NCBI RefSeq assembly: GCF_000247815.1
Contig: NC_021683.1
Span: 6,619,880-6,683,879 of the forward strand
DNA: 64,000 bases
Origin: Ficedula albicollis
Lineage: Eukaryota; Chordata; Aves; Passeriformes; Muscicapidae
Direction of reading: 5' to 3'
Below, piece by piece: positions 1 to 17,412 of the stretch; the first letter of the stretch is position 1; every line of letters starts with the position of its first letter. The notes beneath the pieces are model-generated. The model ran no database searches. It was not told the origin of the DNA and saw nothing but the letters and a program-made list of their open reading frames with translations. The position numbers were made by a program, and so were the translations under genes.

Positions 1-3000
1 TGAAATCTAGATCAAGTCTGAGCAGGCAAATTTGCTGTGACATTTAGGGCATTTTATGTTTCAGCAGTAACTATTCCTGAAGGTTTAGTAGGGATAAGTG
101 GCCAGTTCTTTTGTTTATTTGCTTAAATAAAGCCAGTCTATTTATAAATACCAGTACTTAAGTACATTATTAAGGAAATAAATAACATTTGTGTGCATGC
201 TGCTGTAGCTTCATCGTTGTTTAACAGCAAAGCTGAGATGAGCTGAATAGAGGTGGTGGCAACAAAACTTAAACCAGTCCCACACACAAACCATAAGGAT
301 TTACCCAACAGCAGTAGCAAAGGCAAACAGGACAGAGACTTCAATTTCTACTTAATCCACACACCCTGGAAGGGTTTCTGTCCTGGAAAAATGCCAGCCT
401 TCACAGCATTCCCAATGGAACATAAGTCTGATCAGACATTCAGCATCAACTAGATTTTAAAAGCTCTTTTGAGGGGTGGGCTTTTTGCTTATCCCTGCCC
501 CTTTCCAAAACTTTGGGGCCTTTTTTCCTCCCTTATTGCTGCTACTTTCAAATCACCTTCTTGGACAAGATTACTCAAGTGACCAGAAAAACTCCCAGAG
601 AATTTAAAATTTATCTTTGTCTCTCCTGGGACTTTTTTTTTTTATTAGATTTCTATTTTTCTAAAGTTCCAAGTTCAGAGAAATGAGGTTGGCAAACACT
701 TCTCTAAAGCTGCTCTTTGCATCAGCAGTAGCTTTTGGCAACACAACAGTTTTTCCTACCAAAGCAAAAAATGGAGAAAAAAAATCCAGAAATTGTCTAG
801 TTTCTTTTCAAGTACATTTCTGTTCATCTTTTAGCCAACGCTATCATAGGTTTCTGTACTGCTGAGCTGAGCCCTAATTAAACATAATAAAAAAAATTAG
901 TTGCATGTTTTGAATTTCCTTTTGGCAAGTACAACAGTGCAATGTTAATAAAAGAAATAAATTCAATAAAGAGGAATACTCCATCCAAGGCAGAATAATT
1001 AAAAGACATACTGTGCTGTCAGCTAAAGTGCTAGATCCTCCCAGCTTTAATCTCAAAGTCATTTCATGAGAAATCTCAGTGTTATGTAAAGATACAGAGC
1101 AAGTGCTACAACATAAACTGGACCAATTTTTATCTTAAAACAAACTTGGAATTTATTTATATCATTTACACAAACAGTGAAAGATTTTAAAATGCACACT
1201 AGACATTTTACAGATAAATAATAAAACAAGGTTCTGTCCTAAAAAGCTCACAGTTCAGCTTACAAAAAAAAAAAGATATCTTAGGGAATCAAACATACAG
1301 AGCCAAGACCTGTTCTAAGGAACTCACATTTTGTATCGGGGGAAAGGAACAGACTGAAAATTAAAACAACACTACCTGATTTCTGGCAGTCTCCACCCAC
1401 CTCTGTCTTTGGGCCACATGAGATAAGACAATTTGTTTAGTTTGGCAGCAAAGAAAGAGTTTAATAAGAGTCATTTGAGGATCCTGCAGAAAGACCTGAG
1501 TACAGGGAAGATGCAGTTCATTGGTCTCTCTAGTTCAAAACTGGCAAACCTTTGGGTGTGCTTTAAACTACGAAGGGAAGAGGGAGGTGGGAGGCTGTTA
1601 TGGAACTCAAATGATCCATCATGTGCTTCCAACATACAAAGTAAGGCAGGAGATGTAGTTCTGAAACAAAAGATGGAGAATAAGAACAGTATTAACAAAA
1701 AAACTGCACACAAAAGCAAGGAGAATGGAAAACAAGTAAGAATTAGAAGTCAATTCCAATGTAAGGCCATGGGCAAAAAAAAAAAAAAAAAAATTGAAGA
1801 CCTCTTTGCCACACCTTCAAGAAGTGAATGAAAACATGCCATGCATCTTCCCACACCAAAATTTGTTTGTATCTTTTCAGAAGACATTTGAAGTCTACCT
1901 GCTAACAGCTGGAACACCAGCAGCCCACCCAAGAGCTCAGTGACAACAAGCCCCTAAAGCAAAGCACCAGTAACAATTACACACTCCATATCAAGATTTT
2001 TCCCCTACTCTATTATGAAGCCTCTCTCTGCCTTATATTCTAGACGCACAACTTTTTCTTTTGCCACAGATGAGTGTTTAAAGTGCCAGGTGCAAAGAGC
2101 AGAACCAAGAAGTCTCAGGCTCTATTCCCTGGACCACAGATTCAATTCAGAAACAGACACAGTGAGACACCTTCTCACAGATCACAATCTTCATTCACTC
2201 AGGATACCAGAATTGTGCTGCCAAATAGGTCATGCGTGTTTTTATGCACTCCTCTTTGCTTAGCAAGGCACAAAATAATCCAATTTTACCTTCAGAATTA
2301 AAAATCTTTAAGCAAGAGTAAGTTTATACCTCTCAGCATCTGCTCACAGCTGGACACAGACCCAAACAAATAAGGCTTTCTTAAAAAAGCTTTCTTTTTT
2401 AGTTGCCGTATTTTCTACTCTTAATATATCTTAATTACTCCATCTGCTGAAGAATCAGAATAGCATTCAGAGAAACATATATTTTATCTTGTGACAGAAG
2501 AATCCAACTCCCACTTCAAACTGGAATATGGATATGGACATAATCTGTAAATGCAGGTTATTTACTGCATCCATGCATTGCTCCATAAGTCAAAAAAGGC
2601 TAATAACACATTTCTCAAAATCTTAAGTAGCACAACCAATGTCTGCAATGTACAAATGTAGAGAAGCAAGACATGCTGCTCATGCTTGCCAGGGGCAGGA
2701 GAGGAACATTACCAGAATCTGTCAGGTTCCTGAATCTCACAGTACATGATGTAGAGTGTTTCCTCCAATTTGGTTGTGATATAGGAGAATTAGAAAACCT
2801 CCTCACAAACTTTTAAACTGTCATTTTTTGCACAAAGGCAGCATTTTGACTAATCACCACAAGAGGAAAATGCCCCACAAGTTTCATGATTTTGATTTTC
2901 ATGTAAAAAAATAAAGGAAATTAAATTAGAGAATGTATTGTGTTAAAGCTACTTGGATAAAGAATAAATAATGAGGAGGCACCAAATGCACCTTCTGCAA

Positions 3001-6000
3001 AGATAACACAACCTGGGGAAAATATGAAAAATTTCAAAATTTCAACACTCATTGTTGGGAACCTTGAGTCACAGTGCACGAACAAGATTTCAATAAACAC
3101 ATCCAGAACTGAACTGTGACAACTCCTTTCTCACATACATTATTTCTATCAAGTATAACAACAATCAGAAAGCCTAACTTCACCAGTACTTTTAATACAA
3201 AGAAAACATTAACTATGAATAGGAACTCAGGAACAGTGACTAAGGTAACTATCCTTAATTGAAGGAGAGGAAATAAAGTGTATTACTATGAAACTATTCA
3301 GATTTGAAGACAGACTGTAGGGAGTTTCTTGAAGCAACAGATGAAATCCACAATGTAGAAGTACAGCAAGAAATCAAAACCAGCTGGATGTTACAGGAAC
3401 AAAAATACTGAGGTTATGTAGCTGAACATAAAGCTACAGAGATCTCACATATTAAAATGACAAGTCAACAGAATGAATGGGAAAAGGAGAAAAAAAAAAA
3501 CTCCCCTTCACAGAAGAAAAATAAAAACAAGAAAAAGGCATAAGAGTTTAATGTGTGACCTAAAAACTGCAAACAACATTAACTAAAAAAAAAAAGGAAG
3601 ACAAAGGTAATTTTGGTTCTGATGATCTTCCCTTGAGAACTCCTGAAAGAATGTGATACTTGACAACTTTATTTTCATAAATCACACACTGTGCTTTAAA
3701 AAAAAACTCTGTACATTTTAGATTTTAGGATGAGTGTAAGATCAGTTGATTTCTCACTGTACTATTCTTATTCTCTAATTCAGACAAAATTCTGGCATCA
3801 CAAATTCTGAAGATAAAACTCCTTTTAATCAGGTCAGGATTTTGATCTTTATCTTCCCAGGTTTTTACCTGTCTCCTTTCCCTTCCTTTTTGGTAGGGAT
3901 TTACTGTTTCAGACTTGAGTTTCAAGACCTTGTAACACCTTGGCCCAACCAAGCATGGGAAGCATAAAAGGGACACACGATACTGAAATCCTTCCTTCTT
4001 TCTCTGTAAAAGGAATACCTGAAAGTACAGCACAGGCCCACAGGCTCAACCCCATCCTTTGTGAAAATATTCCTTTACAAGCAGTAATCATTATTGAACC
4101 TTTTAGCCCAGATGTAATTTCTTACATGTTACAACAAGTTTCACATGCATTGTGAATTTCAGCCAAGGTTGATGAAGTTCAATAACTTGGCTAACCAACC
4201 ATGTGTACTGCTCATTACACAAGTAATAAATAGATTCATCAAAATGGACATGAAAAAGCAGTATGAACATCTGACACCATTTTCAGCTTACTCAATAAGA
4301 AAAATAAATTACAGGAAATCCAAGGGGACCTCTTAATATTTACGGTATGTAACAAGTAAGCAGTTGGAGCCTTATGTAAAGCAGAGCAATATTAATATCC
4401 CACAATATTAAGCCAGAGTTAAAACAGAGTGATGGCACTCATGGAAAACTCACTCACTATTACCTGCCATAAATTTTAACAATATAGTTCTGTAAGTTAA
4501 AGAGAACCCTCTTCTATTAATCAAATTTTGAAAATAATAGCTTTTAGTGGATTTTTAATTGTTCAAACTACATCAGTACTAATCCCTGACTGACAGCTAC
4601 AAATATCCCACAACAGGAGTAGGTAAAAGCTCCACCCCAAAGGCACATTCCCCTCCATAAATTGTGCTTTTCTACATCAGTGACCCCAATACCCTTCTCT
4701 GGCCAAAAAAATACACTTCCTGCAAAACCCAGGCTCTCCTAGACAAGCACTATACTCCCATTCCCTCAAAAAACTGGTACAACAAAATTAATTCAAATGT
4801 GCTACAAAGGTTTGAACTTCCACAAAGGAAATGCCTGAAAAAGATAGCTAAGTGTAAGTTTAAGTAACAAGCAAACAACAAAACTTCTACACAGCCACCA
4901 ACATTTTCATGGTAGTGCTACTCATGGAGTGCAAGATAATTCATGATACATGGAGCCTAAGTTTCACCAAAAAATCAAAATACACACCAAGAAACAGCTC
5001 TTCCATGCTCTTAAAAGCCCAATAAATGCAGAAGTATCCCAGGAAAACATTCTCAGGACATCTAGGACTTGGCCAAGAAAAATAAACCAAGTTAGATATT
5101 GCTGATCTTTGTCTGCCTCACAATAAGCTCTGAACCCAAACCTCCATAAATAAGCACCACTGCAGCTCTCCACACACGAAACACTTCCAGCATGGAAGGC
5201 TCCAGCCAAGCAAAGGCTGTAACAGCTCCTTCACCACAAGCTCTGCTCTGTACTGAGAACATGAGATGCACCGCCTTAGCAAAACCCCAGCATTCCCTTC
5301 TCTGTGCACCACTGAGCTACATCAGAACCACGTACAGAAACTCTTCAGAAAAACAGGCAGAGTTTCATTAATCCACAGCATTTCATGCCTTTATGAACAT
5401 TAATTTTGGTTTCCAAACAGTTTGGAAACTCATTCTGCTTAACTGGGGAAAAGACCATTCAAGAGGCATTCTGCCACTATGAAGTCACAGCACAGCAGCC
5501 TGGCCATGTGCTTTGTATTGGTTATAGACAGGTTTACTTATTTTTATACCACTTTGATGAAAAGCAAAAAAAGTAAAAAGCTACTGAAAACAGCTTCTCT
5601 TCTAATACAATAAAATGATGCCAAAAATAAATGGTCATGGGTTCTTTCTGAATTAATGCAAGCACTGTATGCTTACTGAAAACAAAGAATCCCAGCTTTC
5701 CAATAGTCTAAAGTTTATTTCCACCTTGACATTATCTGATCTCAGACACTAATGGTCCCAGAATCAACATGGTTAATCCCACATCCCCAAGCACTAAATG
5801 CTTGATTTATTTTCCAGTTAGGGACTCAGAAATATTCTACTATACTGGGAACTGAAGGATCTAAGAACCATCCTACATTGCTCACAGATGTAAAGTGTTC
5901 AAATAAAAAGTGTGCCATATGAGAGAGATATCACAAGGAGGTGCAGGTGATACAGAGAAAGGCACAAGATAAATTGCAGAGCCACATAATTTGTACTTCT

Positions 6001-9000
6001 CACAAAAGCAGCACCATGTGTGAACCAAACCTAATAATCTACCTATTACCATGATGATTTAATACTAAGGAAATTATCAAGACACTCACTGTCAAAGTGT
6101 CACCTTCCACAGTTTCACAATGTTCAGGTGTGTTTGTGTCCATATACAAACCCTCACTGCAATTAACCACAACATTTAATACTGTGAATGGAGATCACTA
6201 AATATACAAACATTTCAAAAGCTGCCAGGGTCCCATTCTCAGAGTTTAAGCTTTAAGTATTTTCCCCTGATTTCATACACCTGATCCTCAAGCACTGACT
6301 ACCTTTGAGGGGAAGCAAATCAGTTGTGAGTGTGACATAAATAAATTTTCAAAGAAAGAATAAAAGAGTATGACTACTAAATCTATTTTGGTAGCCAAGA
6401 GGAAAAAAGTAGGTTGCTTTGCATTTCCTTGATTTGTGTCATCTTTTGCTAATATGTACTAATAATTTTTAGTTAATAATCAGACCTTTAGAGTTTCAAA
6501 ACCTCATTGATAACGCTGCAATCTAGCTTGCACAAGTTTTTTAATAACTCTTTTTTTACTATTTCAAGCCAGCTTTTCATCTAAAAACATAATCACAGAT
6601 CACAGAAAGGTTTGGGTTAGAAGGCACCTTAAAGATCACCCAGATCCAATCCCCAGCCACAGAGAGGGACGCCTTCCACTGGACCAGGCTGCTTTCATTA
6701 GGAAAAAAGTTAAAAGAGACAAGAAAAAAACAGAAAAAAATTTACCATTTATAAAAATTAAATGCCCAGTCATTTAAAACAATTTTTATATCATAAAGCG
6801 GGTGTTTAATTGAGACAGATTATAAGCACGTTTCCCAATTTTTTGCACCACTATGACAAAAGTTGCTAACACTGAAGTTCTGTATAAGAAATCAAAGAAC
6901 CATGGTAACTTCTCACAGCAAATGTATACACACACCAAAATTTTACTGGAGCAGTGACTCATCTTTTAAGCACTGATTTAGTACCTAATCCACAGCTTCT
7001 CTCCTGGCTAAGGCCTCTCCATTGCACAGAAGTAAAAGTGCCAGTAAAAAAAAAGAATTCCAACTAAAGAATAATTATTTTGAGGAAGCAATTATCAAGG
7101 AAAGAAATACAGCAAGCCACATTGTGGCTGGAGCTTCTGGATTTTCTTCAGCCTCTGGAAAAAAACCTAATCTGGTTGTTTTGGGCATCCCTTACAAAAG
7201 CAATGAACAGGCTTCTTTCGACCTTCATCTAGCAGAAAAATTAGAATCCCAGTTTCAGCAACTGTTTGGTTGTGATTATCAATACAGTTTCATAATAAAA
7301 TCTTGGAAAAGCCATAAGAAACACCTTACTTTGTGGAATCTGCCTGACTTGACAGAACAGACCCATTTTACCTTTCCACTATATTCTGCAACACCACTTC
7401 ACCACTCAGACACACTCCACAGTCACTGGGTTAGATGCAACTGCACCCAACACAGAAATCAGAACACAGCATGGTCCCATGGTCATACAGGTCATATATG
7501 AGCCTTAAAAACAGACAGCAATTTTTATATAAGTCAGAACATTATATTAGCTACACTACTGACTCTCTGATACTAAAATCAAGTTAGAGTATTTTTTTAC
7601 AAATGTATCGTTTGAGTTTGCTTACACATACAATTGAAAACACCACATCTTTGTGTAAAATTAAACCTAGAAGAACTGCTGACACACTTCTCTAAATTTA
7701 TAATTCTAGCCCTAATAATTAAGAACACAAACAACAGAATTACAGGAACGTTTCCTAAGAACAGCAATAAGCACCAGGTCGCTTTTGTTCAGTATTTTCA
7801 AAGAGCAACACAGACCTCTACTGGCAGCACTGGTGAGCAGGAATCAGCTCATACCAGCAGCAAGCTGGGGAAGGTCTTTGTAAGCTCATGTTGAGATCTT
7901 TAAACAGAAAAATCACACTCAAAATTGCACACTCCTTTATTTCCTCCCAGTGGAATAAATCTGACTTACAGAACCAACAAACAATTTATACTATTCATGT
8001 TTAAATGTACAGAGAACAACATGCACAAGACTGAATTGTTCAGTAAGTCTGTCCTACTTCTTTTTAATATACCAGCTTTACTGAGACCAAAAGCTACCTC
8101 AACTTTCAAATGTGGTATTCAGACTAAAATTTTGATTGAGCTTAAAAAAATAGATGACAAAGAAACACTAAAGAATACTTGGACTGCACTGTCAGAAGAA
8201 AAAGCTTCCAAAATAAAAAAGAAAATATTTCACTAATAACTCCCAAGCTGCTAGGACCTCTTTGTATTGTAAGAACAGAATCATTTGTTAACCTTTTCTA
8301 AGTTGCTAATCAAAAATAATTCTTTATAAATATAATTTTTCAGTCGTTTTCCCCCCCTCACACATTCCACAGCAGTTCTAAGGATTAAGTTAAGAAAGTG
8401 GGTATATAACCTAGGAAATTCTTACAGACCACTTTCCTAATCAGGAATGAAAAGAACCAGTACAGGGCAGACAGTGTCTCTATTTACAGACAAGTTAAGT
8501 TAATGGCAATGAGGCAAAGTGTGACACCACTAAAACCCTAGAACTGTGCAGTCATCCAAAGTAGTCCCTCAGTAGCAAACAAGCATCTCTCTTTTTCAGA
8601 AGCTGAGAAGATTTTTCAGTTCTAAGGAAAAAAAGTGCTCCTGACAAGCTACATAGAAGTCCCTGTATCAGCTTAATTCACTTTATTTGTGAATCTATCA
8701 TTCTATCTTTGCTGATCGTTTTTTAACACTGCCATCTTAAAGCAGAGTATATGAATGAATAAAAATATCACTTATATGTTCATCCATCTTTCAAGGGACT
8801 CTCAGCATTTTCCAAATTTTATCTTGAGCATCCAGGAATGCAGTAATTGAAAATGCATTATTCTGACTGCAGTCTACCAAGTTACAGCTTGATCTTTGTT
8901 TTACCCATCCTGAAATGAAACATTTCTCAACAAATGGACAGACACCACTGAAATTCATTTGGGCAACAATCAAAGGGTTTTGTTAATTTTTTTCTTTGTA

Positions 9001-10567
9001 TTAATGAGTACAAATGCTCAACAAGTAATACATAATTTTTATATCTCTTTCTACTTAATGGACAACAGTATTTCCCTCATATAATTTACACTTACCTCTA
9101 AAAGAAAACATTCTGCTGTTCTGAAATCACAGGAATTACTTACTCCTCAAAATACTCAAAGAGGAAACACCCATCTGAATTAGAAATTTGCTACCTTCAT
9201 ACTTAAGGACTCTTTATGTCCAAGCAAAAGAGATTAGGAGCAAGGATATGACTGATTACTTGTGACCAATCCAGATTACAAACTAAGGGAGAAACACCAA
9301 AAAAAAAATCTTGAAAAAACCATCATATACATTGAATTAATCTTTTGCCATATTTGAAACACCTCCACTCATTCAGCAAGGCTGAATGGCAGCTCTGCTC
9401 CTGCTGAAGGCAAATCCCTCTGAGTCCAGGTAATTCTTTAAATGTTCAGACACTGCACAGCTGCCAACAAAGCAAACTGTACTGCTGGATGCAATGTAGA
9501 GAAACACTGTACCAAGAATTTGGAACATAAACCTCACTAGAAATCCCAAATTCATTGAGACAGGTAAGTACAACACTTGCTGCTCCAACTGCAGTGCCAG
9601 TCTGTAGCAGCACATCAGGCAGTGACAGCAGGAGGTGCTGGTAAGGCCTAAACTGCAAGGCACAGTAAACTCTCAACTCTTCACGTGACTCCTGTGCAAT
9701 AACACTGCCTTAAATAATCAAGAAATAAAACCCAAAAAACTCAGAGTGGTAAATCCTGCTATTAGCCAATTTTCCAGAACATCTCCAAGGTTTTCCAATG
9801 CCTTCAAAAATGCACTTAAGTCAAAATTCTGAACTAAAATAAAAACCACCAAATAACTTGCATAAGGACTCCTTCGATCTTGATGTAATCCTATCACAAA
9901 GAAAAATTAAAACAACAAAAGGCAACAGAAGGTCAATGGTTACCTGAATATGTCTCACTCACCCACTATAGAAGCAGTAATATTTAACAGGTATCTAAAC
10001 AAGCTGAGTGTCTGAAAGGATTTATGAACCTGTGAGACAGGATTACTAGAGGTCATAAACTGTATTTCTTTGAACTAAAGGAGCATTGAGTAAAATACCC
10101 TGACACAAGTTCATCATAAAATTAATTTAAAAGTACCTTCAGAGATGAAAATTCCACAGCCTCCAGGGAAAAATCTTCACCTGAGTTTACTTGCTGGCAT
10201 TAGGAAGTTTTTCTGAATACTTTACCTGAACTGCCCTGCAGCCATACAAACCTCACTCCTTGTCCCAGCCACCAAGATCATAAAAACAAAACTCCTTTTT
10301 CTTTCACAGCCATCCTTTATATATCTACATAATGTAAAATTCCTCCATCAATATTTTCCTAGACAAAAATCATCGTTTTCTTCTTTCCTGTAGCTCTTCT
10401 CTAAGCTCCAAATTTTCCACACATTTAAAAAAAAAAACCTAACTAGCGGGTTTATATGAAATATGTGCAAATCAAGTTTGCAAACCAAAAATAGAGATAT
10501 TTAAACAACCAAGAAGCCTGTAAGACAAGGTTTGCCATATTTTACCTTGCATGCAATGTTAACCCAC
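1..10567 (-). other. WWOX: WWOX intron 4 (partial, runs off the left edge)
   Basis: AT-rich intronic DNA. I see scattered A-rich tracts (for example at 1773-1791), one CR1 3'-end fragment near 6.6 kb and no exon I could recognise. The ORFs at 7022-7501 (plus) and 8791-8973 (minus) have no recognised homology and no splice context. Confidence 0.75.
6592..6695 (-). mobile_element. CR1 LINE 3'-end fragment
   Basis: The plus strand reads like the reverse complement of the bird CR1 3' end: cagaaaggtttgggttagaa, then a ccttaaagatcacccag-like core and a gagagggacgccttccactgg segment. The element is therefore in minus orientation, 5'-truncated and somewhat diverged. Confidence 0.8.
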
Positions 10568-14957
<4,390 letters not shown>

Positions 14958-14959
14958 TT

Positions 14960-15462
14960 AGGCACCTCTGCTCAGCCCTATGAGGCACATCTGGAGTGCA
15001 GTGTCCAGTTCTCCAGTAGGGAGACAAGGAGCTACCGGCGAGGGAAGCCACGGAGGTGATGAGGGGTCTGGAGCCCCTCATGAGGAGGGACTGTGGGAGC
15101 TGGGCATGTTTAGTCTGCAGAAAAGACTGAGAGGGGATCTCACTTTAAACATCTCAAAGGTCAGTGCCAAGAGGATGGTGCAAGGCTCTTTTCTGCGGTG
15201 CCCAGTAGTGGGACAAGGAGCAATGGCCCTAAACTAAAACACAAGTTCCACCTCAACATGAGAATGAACTCCTTTACGTGGAGGGGGCAGAGCTCTGAAA
15301 CAGCTGCCAGGGGAGGTTGTGGATTCTTCCTCTCTGGAGATATTCAAAACACACCTGGACACGTTCTTGTGCCACCTGCTCCAGGTGACTCTGCCTTGGA
15401 ACAGGATTGGACTGGATGATCTCCAAAGGTTCCTTCCCATCCGAGCAGTTGTGTGATTTTCA
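14960..15462 (+). mobile_element. CR1 LINE fragment (3' end of ORF2 and 3' UTR)
   Basis: The plus strand follows the end of CR1 ORF2 and its 3' UTR: a cctctgctcagccctatgag start, a gctgggcatgtttagtctgc segment, a caagttccacctcaacatga segment, ggaggttgtggattcttcct, and finally ggactggatgatctccaaag. The reading frame is broken by substitutions and indels, so it is a dead 5'-truncated copy. It begins about 155 bp upstream of the WWOX ATG. Confidence 0.9.
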
Positions 15463-17390
15463 GGGCAATAGGTGCTTCCAGCCCTCTCTTTTCAGAGGAG
15501 TGAATACAGCAAGGCCCTGGGAAGCAATGGGAAATGAACTGTTCTTTAAGCTTTTTGCCCTTAGCTGTCACCACCTCATCTCAGGAATGAGACTCTTCCT
15601 CATTAGTGAGGGATCCTTGTTGAGCAAGGCCTGGCTGGAGAGAAGTACCTGGCTGTGCTAACACCCACCTGAGCCCTTGCAGGTTGCTTCATCTCCTTGA
15701 AGGCACAAACACAGTGACCTTTGCCAAGCCTGGCTCACCTGGTGACACAACACAGCCAGCTGCAAAGGCTGAAGCATTCAGTGGGTTGGCACTAACCTGC
15801 AGTAACGCTGTCCTGGCAGCTCTCCCCTGTGCAGCTGTGACAGATGGAGGTGGAATCGTGTCACCACTGCTCAGCTGCTTCTGCTTCCCGGGCCTGTGTG
15901 CTGTCACATTCCCATCTGTTTACATAACCAAACCCAACAGCCAGCGGTTGTAACAGCATTGTTGTCCTTCGGTGAGATACTTTAAACAAAAAACAAGGCA
16001 AAGGCAGCGCCGGGCAGAGGCTGTGAGCACTTCAAAACGCACCAGGTGGCAGTGCAGCCTCACAGATGCACCGCAGGCTCCAACCCTATAAATCGAATTT
16101 TCATGCACTATTTGAGACACTGACCTATATCGTTCCCTCCCCACTAATAGCATCCATATCTGGCCAGAAAAAGCAGCCTGAATTTTTTTTCTGCCCTGCT
16201 GCTCCCGTTGCTTTGCAGGTTCCCCCAAGGGACTGCACGTACTAAATTATCCCCTCCTGCTAGAAATAAAAACTCATGCATCATCAACAGCCTGTTCTCA
16301 TGCGAGTATTACTGGCAGTATTAAAAAAAAGCTGTGACTGTACTTTCTTGGGTAAACACATGGGAAGGGAAGCTTCAGTGGCATACTTGCTTCTGGTCTA
16401 AGAAGAGGTGAGCTAAATGGAGAGATGGGCCAGGTCCCAAAAAAATAGATTATTTAGGCTCATATCTGAAGTACAGAAAAAGAGTTTTAATCTAGCAGTA
16501 GTACTGTAGAGATATGGAGTTATTAGTTTTCTTCCTGTTGCAGTCTGTCAGTACTCAGCATCCAGCACTCCTTGAATTGTATTCAATGGGAATGTGAAAA
16601 TCGTTTGTCTGACATCCTATCCCAGCCATGTGCACAGCATAAAGTCTGCATTATGCCCTGGATGAATACAGCAGCATTTCTGCATTTCAGTCATATGGGT
16701 GTGTGCAGTGTACCCCATTTCCCCCAGTGAGGCTCACCCTGACCAGCAGATCCAAATGTCCAGGCTTTCTCTGCCTACCCCAGGCAACCATAAGTGTGGA
16801 CTACACAGCCACACTGTCCCCATGCTTTGGCTCTGGGCCCCTCTGCAGGGACTGGGGCCAGTCTGGAGTGACCCAGCACATGGCAGACACTGACACACTC
16901 GAGCAGGGACAAGGACTAGGATCTGAGGAAAGCATCCTTCCCAGGTAGGACTTCATGCTCTCGGAAAGGGCTATGGCCTGGGACACTCAGATCTTGATGG
17001 GGAGACAAACAGGGATCCTGGCAGTGGACAGGGAAGCTGAATCTCCCAAGGACCCTGCTCATCCTCAGAGTCGTGCAGCCATGTATCTTTTATTCCCCAG
17101 TGGACACTCCTTGGATCCAACCCCATTGGGCTACAATTCGCAGCCTTCCAGCCTCCATTCACTCTTTACATACAGGGCAGCCTGCCTATGGCTACCCCAA
17201 AGCCAAAGCACCCCACAGCTTTCCCCCATGTCCACCCTGGGGTCCTGGCCTCTCTAGTGGGCATCATTAGTGGGGTTGGTGGCCAAGGTGTGTCCTCCGT
17301 GCCTGCCAGGTCTGTGCAGGCAGGCCCCAGGTAAGCTCAGACCCGTTTCCCTGCAGCATATTGTAAAGAGCACAGCAGGTTCTTAACATC
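15463..17390. other. Intergenic region between WWOX and the NDRG4 3' end
   Basis: About 1.9 kb with no recognisable gene. The ORFs here are short and lack family resemblance or splice context. This is the junction between two genes that are not neighbours in human. Confidence 0.6.
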
Positions 17391-17412
17391 TTTATTAGTT
17401 AGTTGGTTTATT
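17391..17412 (-). terminator. NDRG4: NDRG4 poly(A) signals
   Basis: Two AATAAA hexamers on the minus strand, at 17407-17412 and 17391-17396, at the end of the GC-rich NDRG4 region. Confidence 0.6.

Noticed and set aside
8791..8973. Minus-strand ORF in WWOX intron 4 as a possible WWOX exon
   Set aside because: Does not resemble the SDR continuation expected after TGANSGIG and lacks a matching splice phase.
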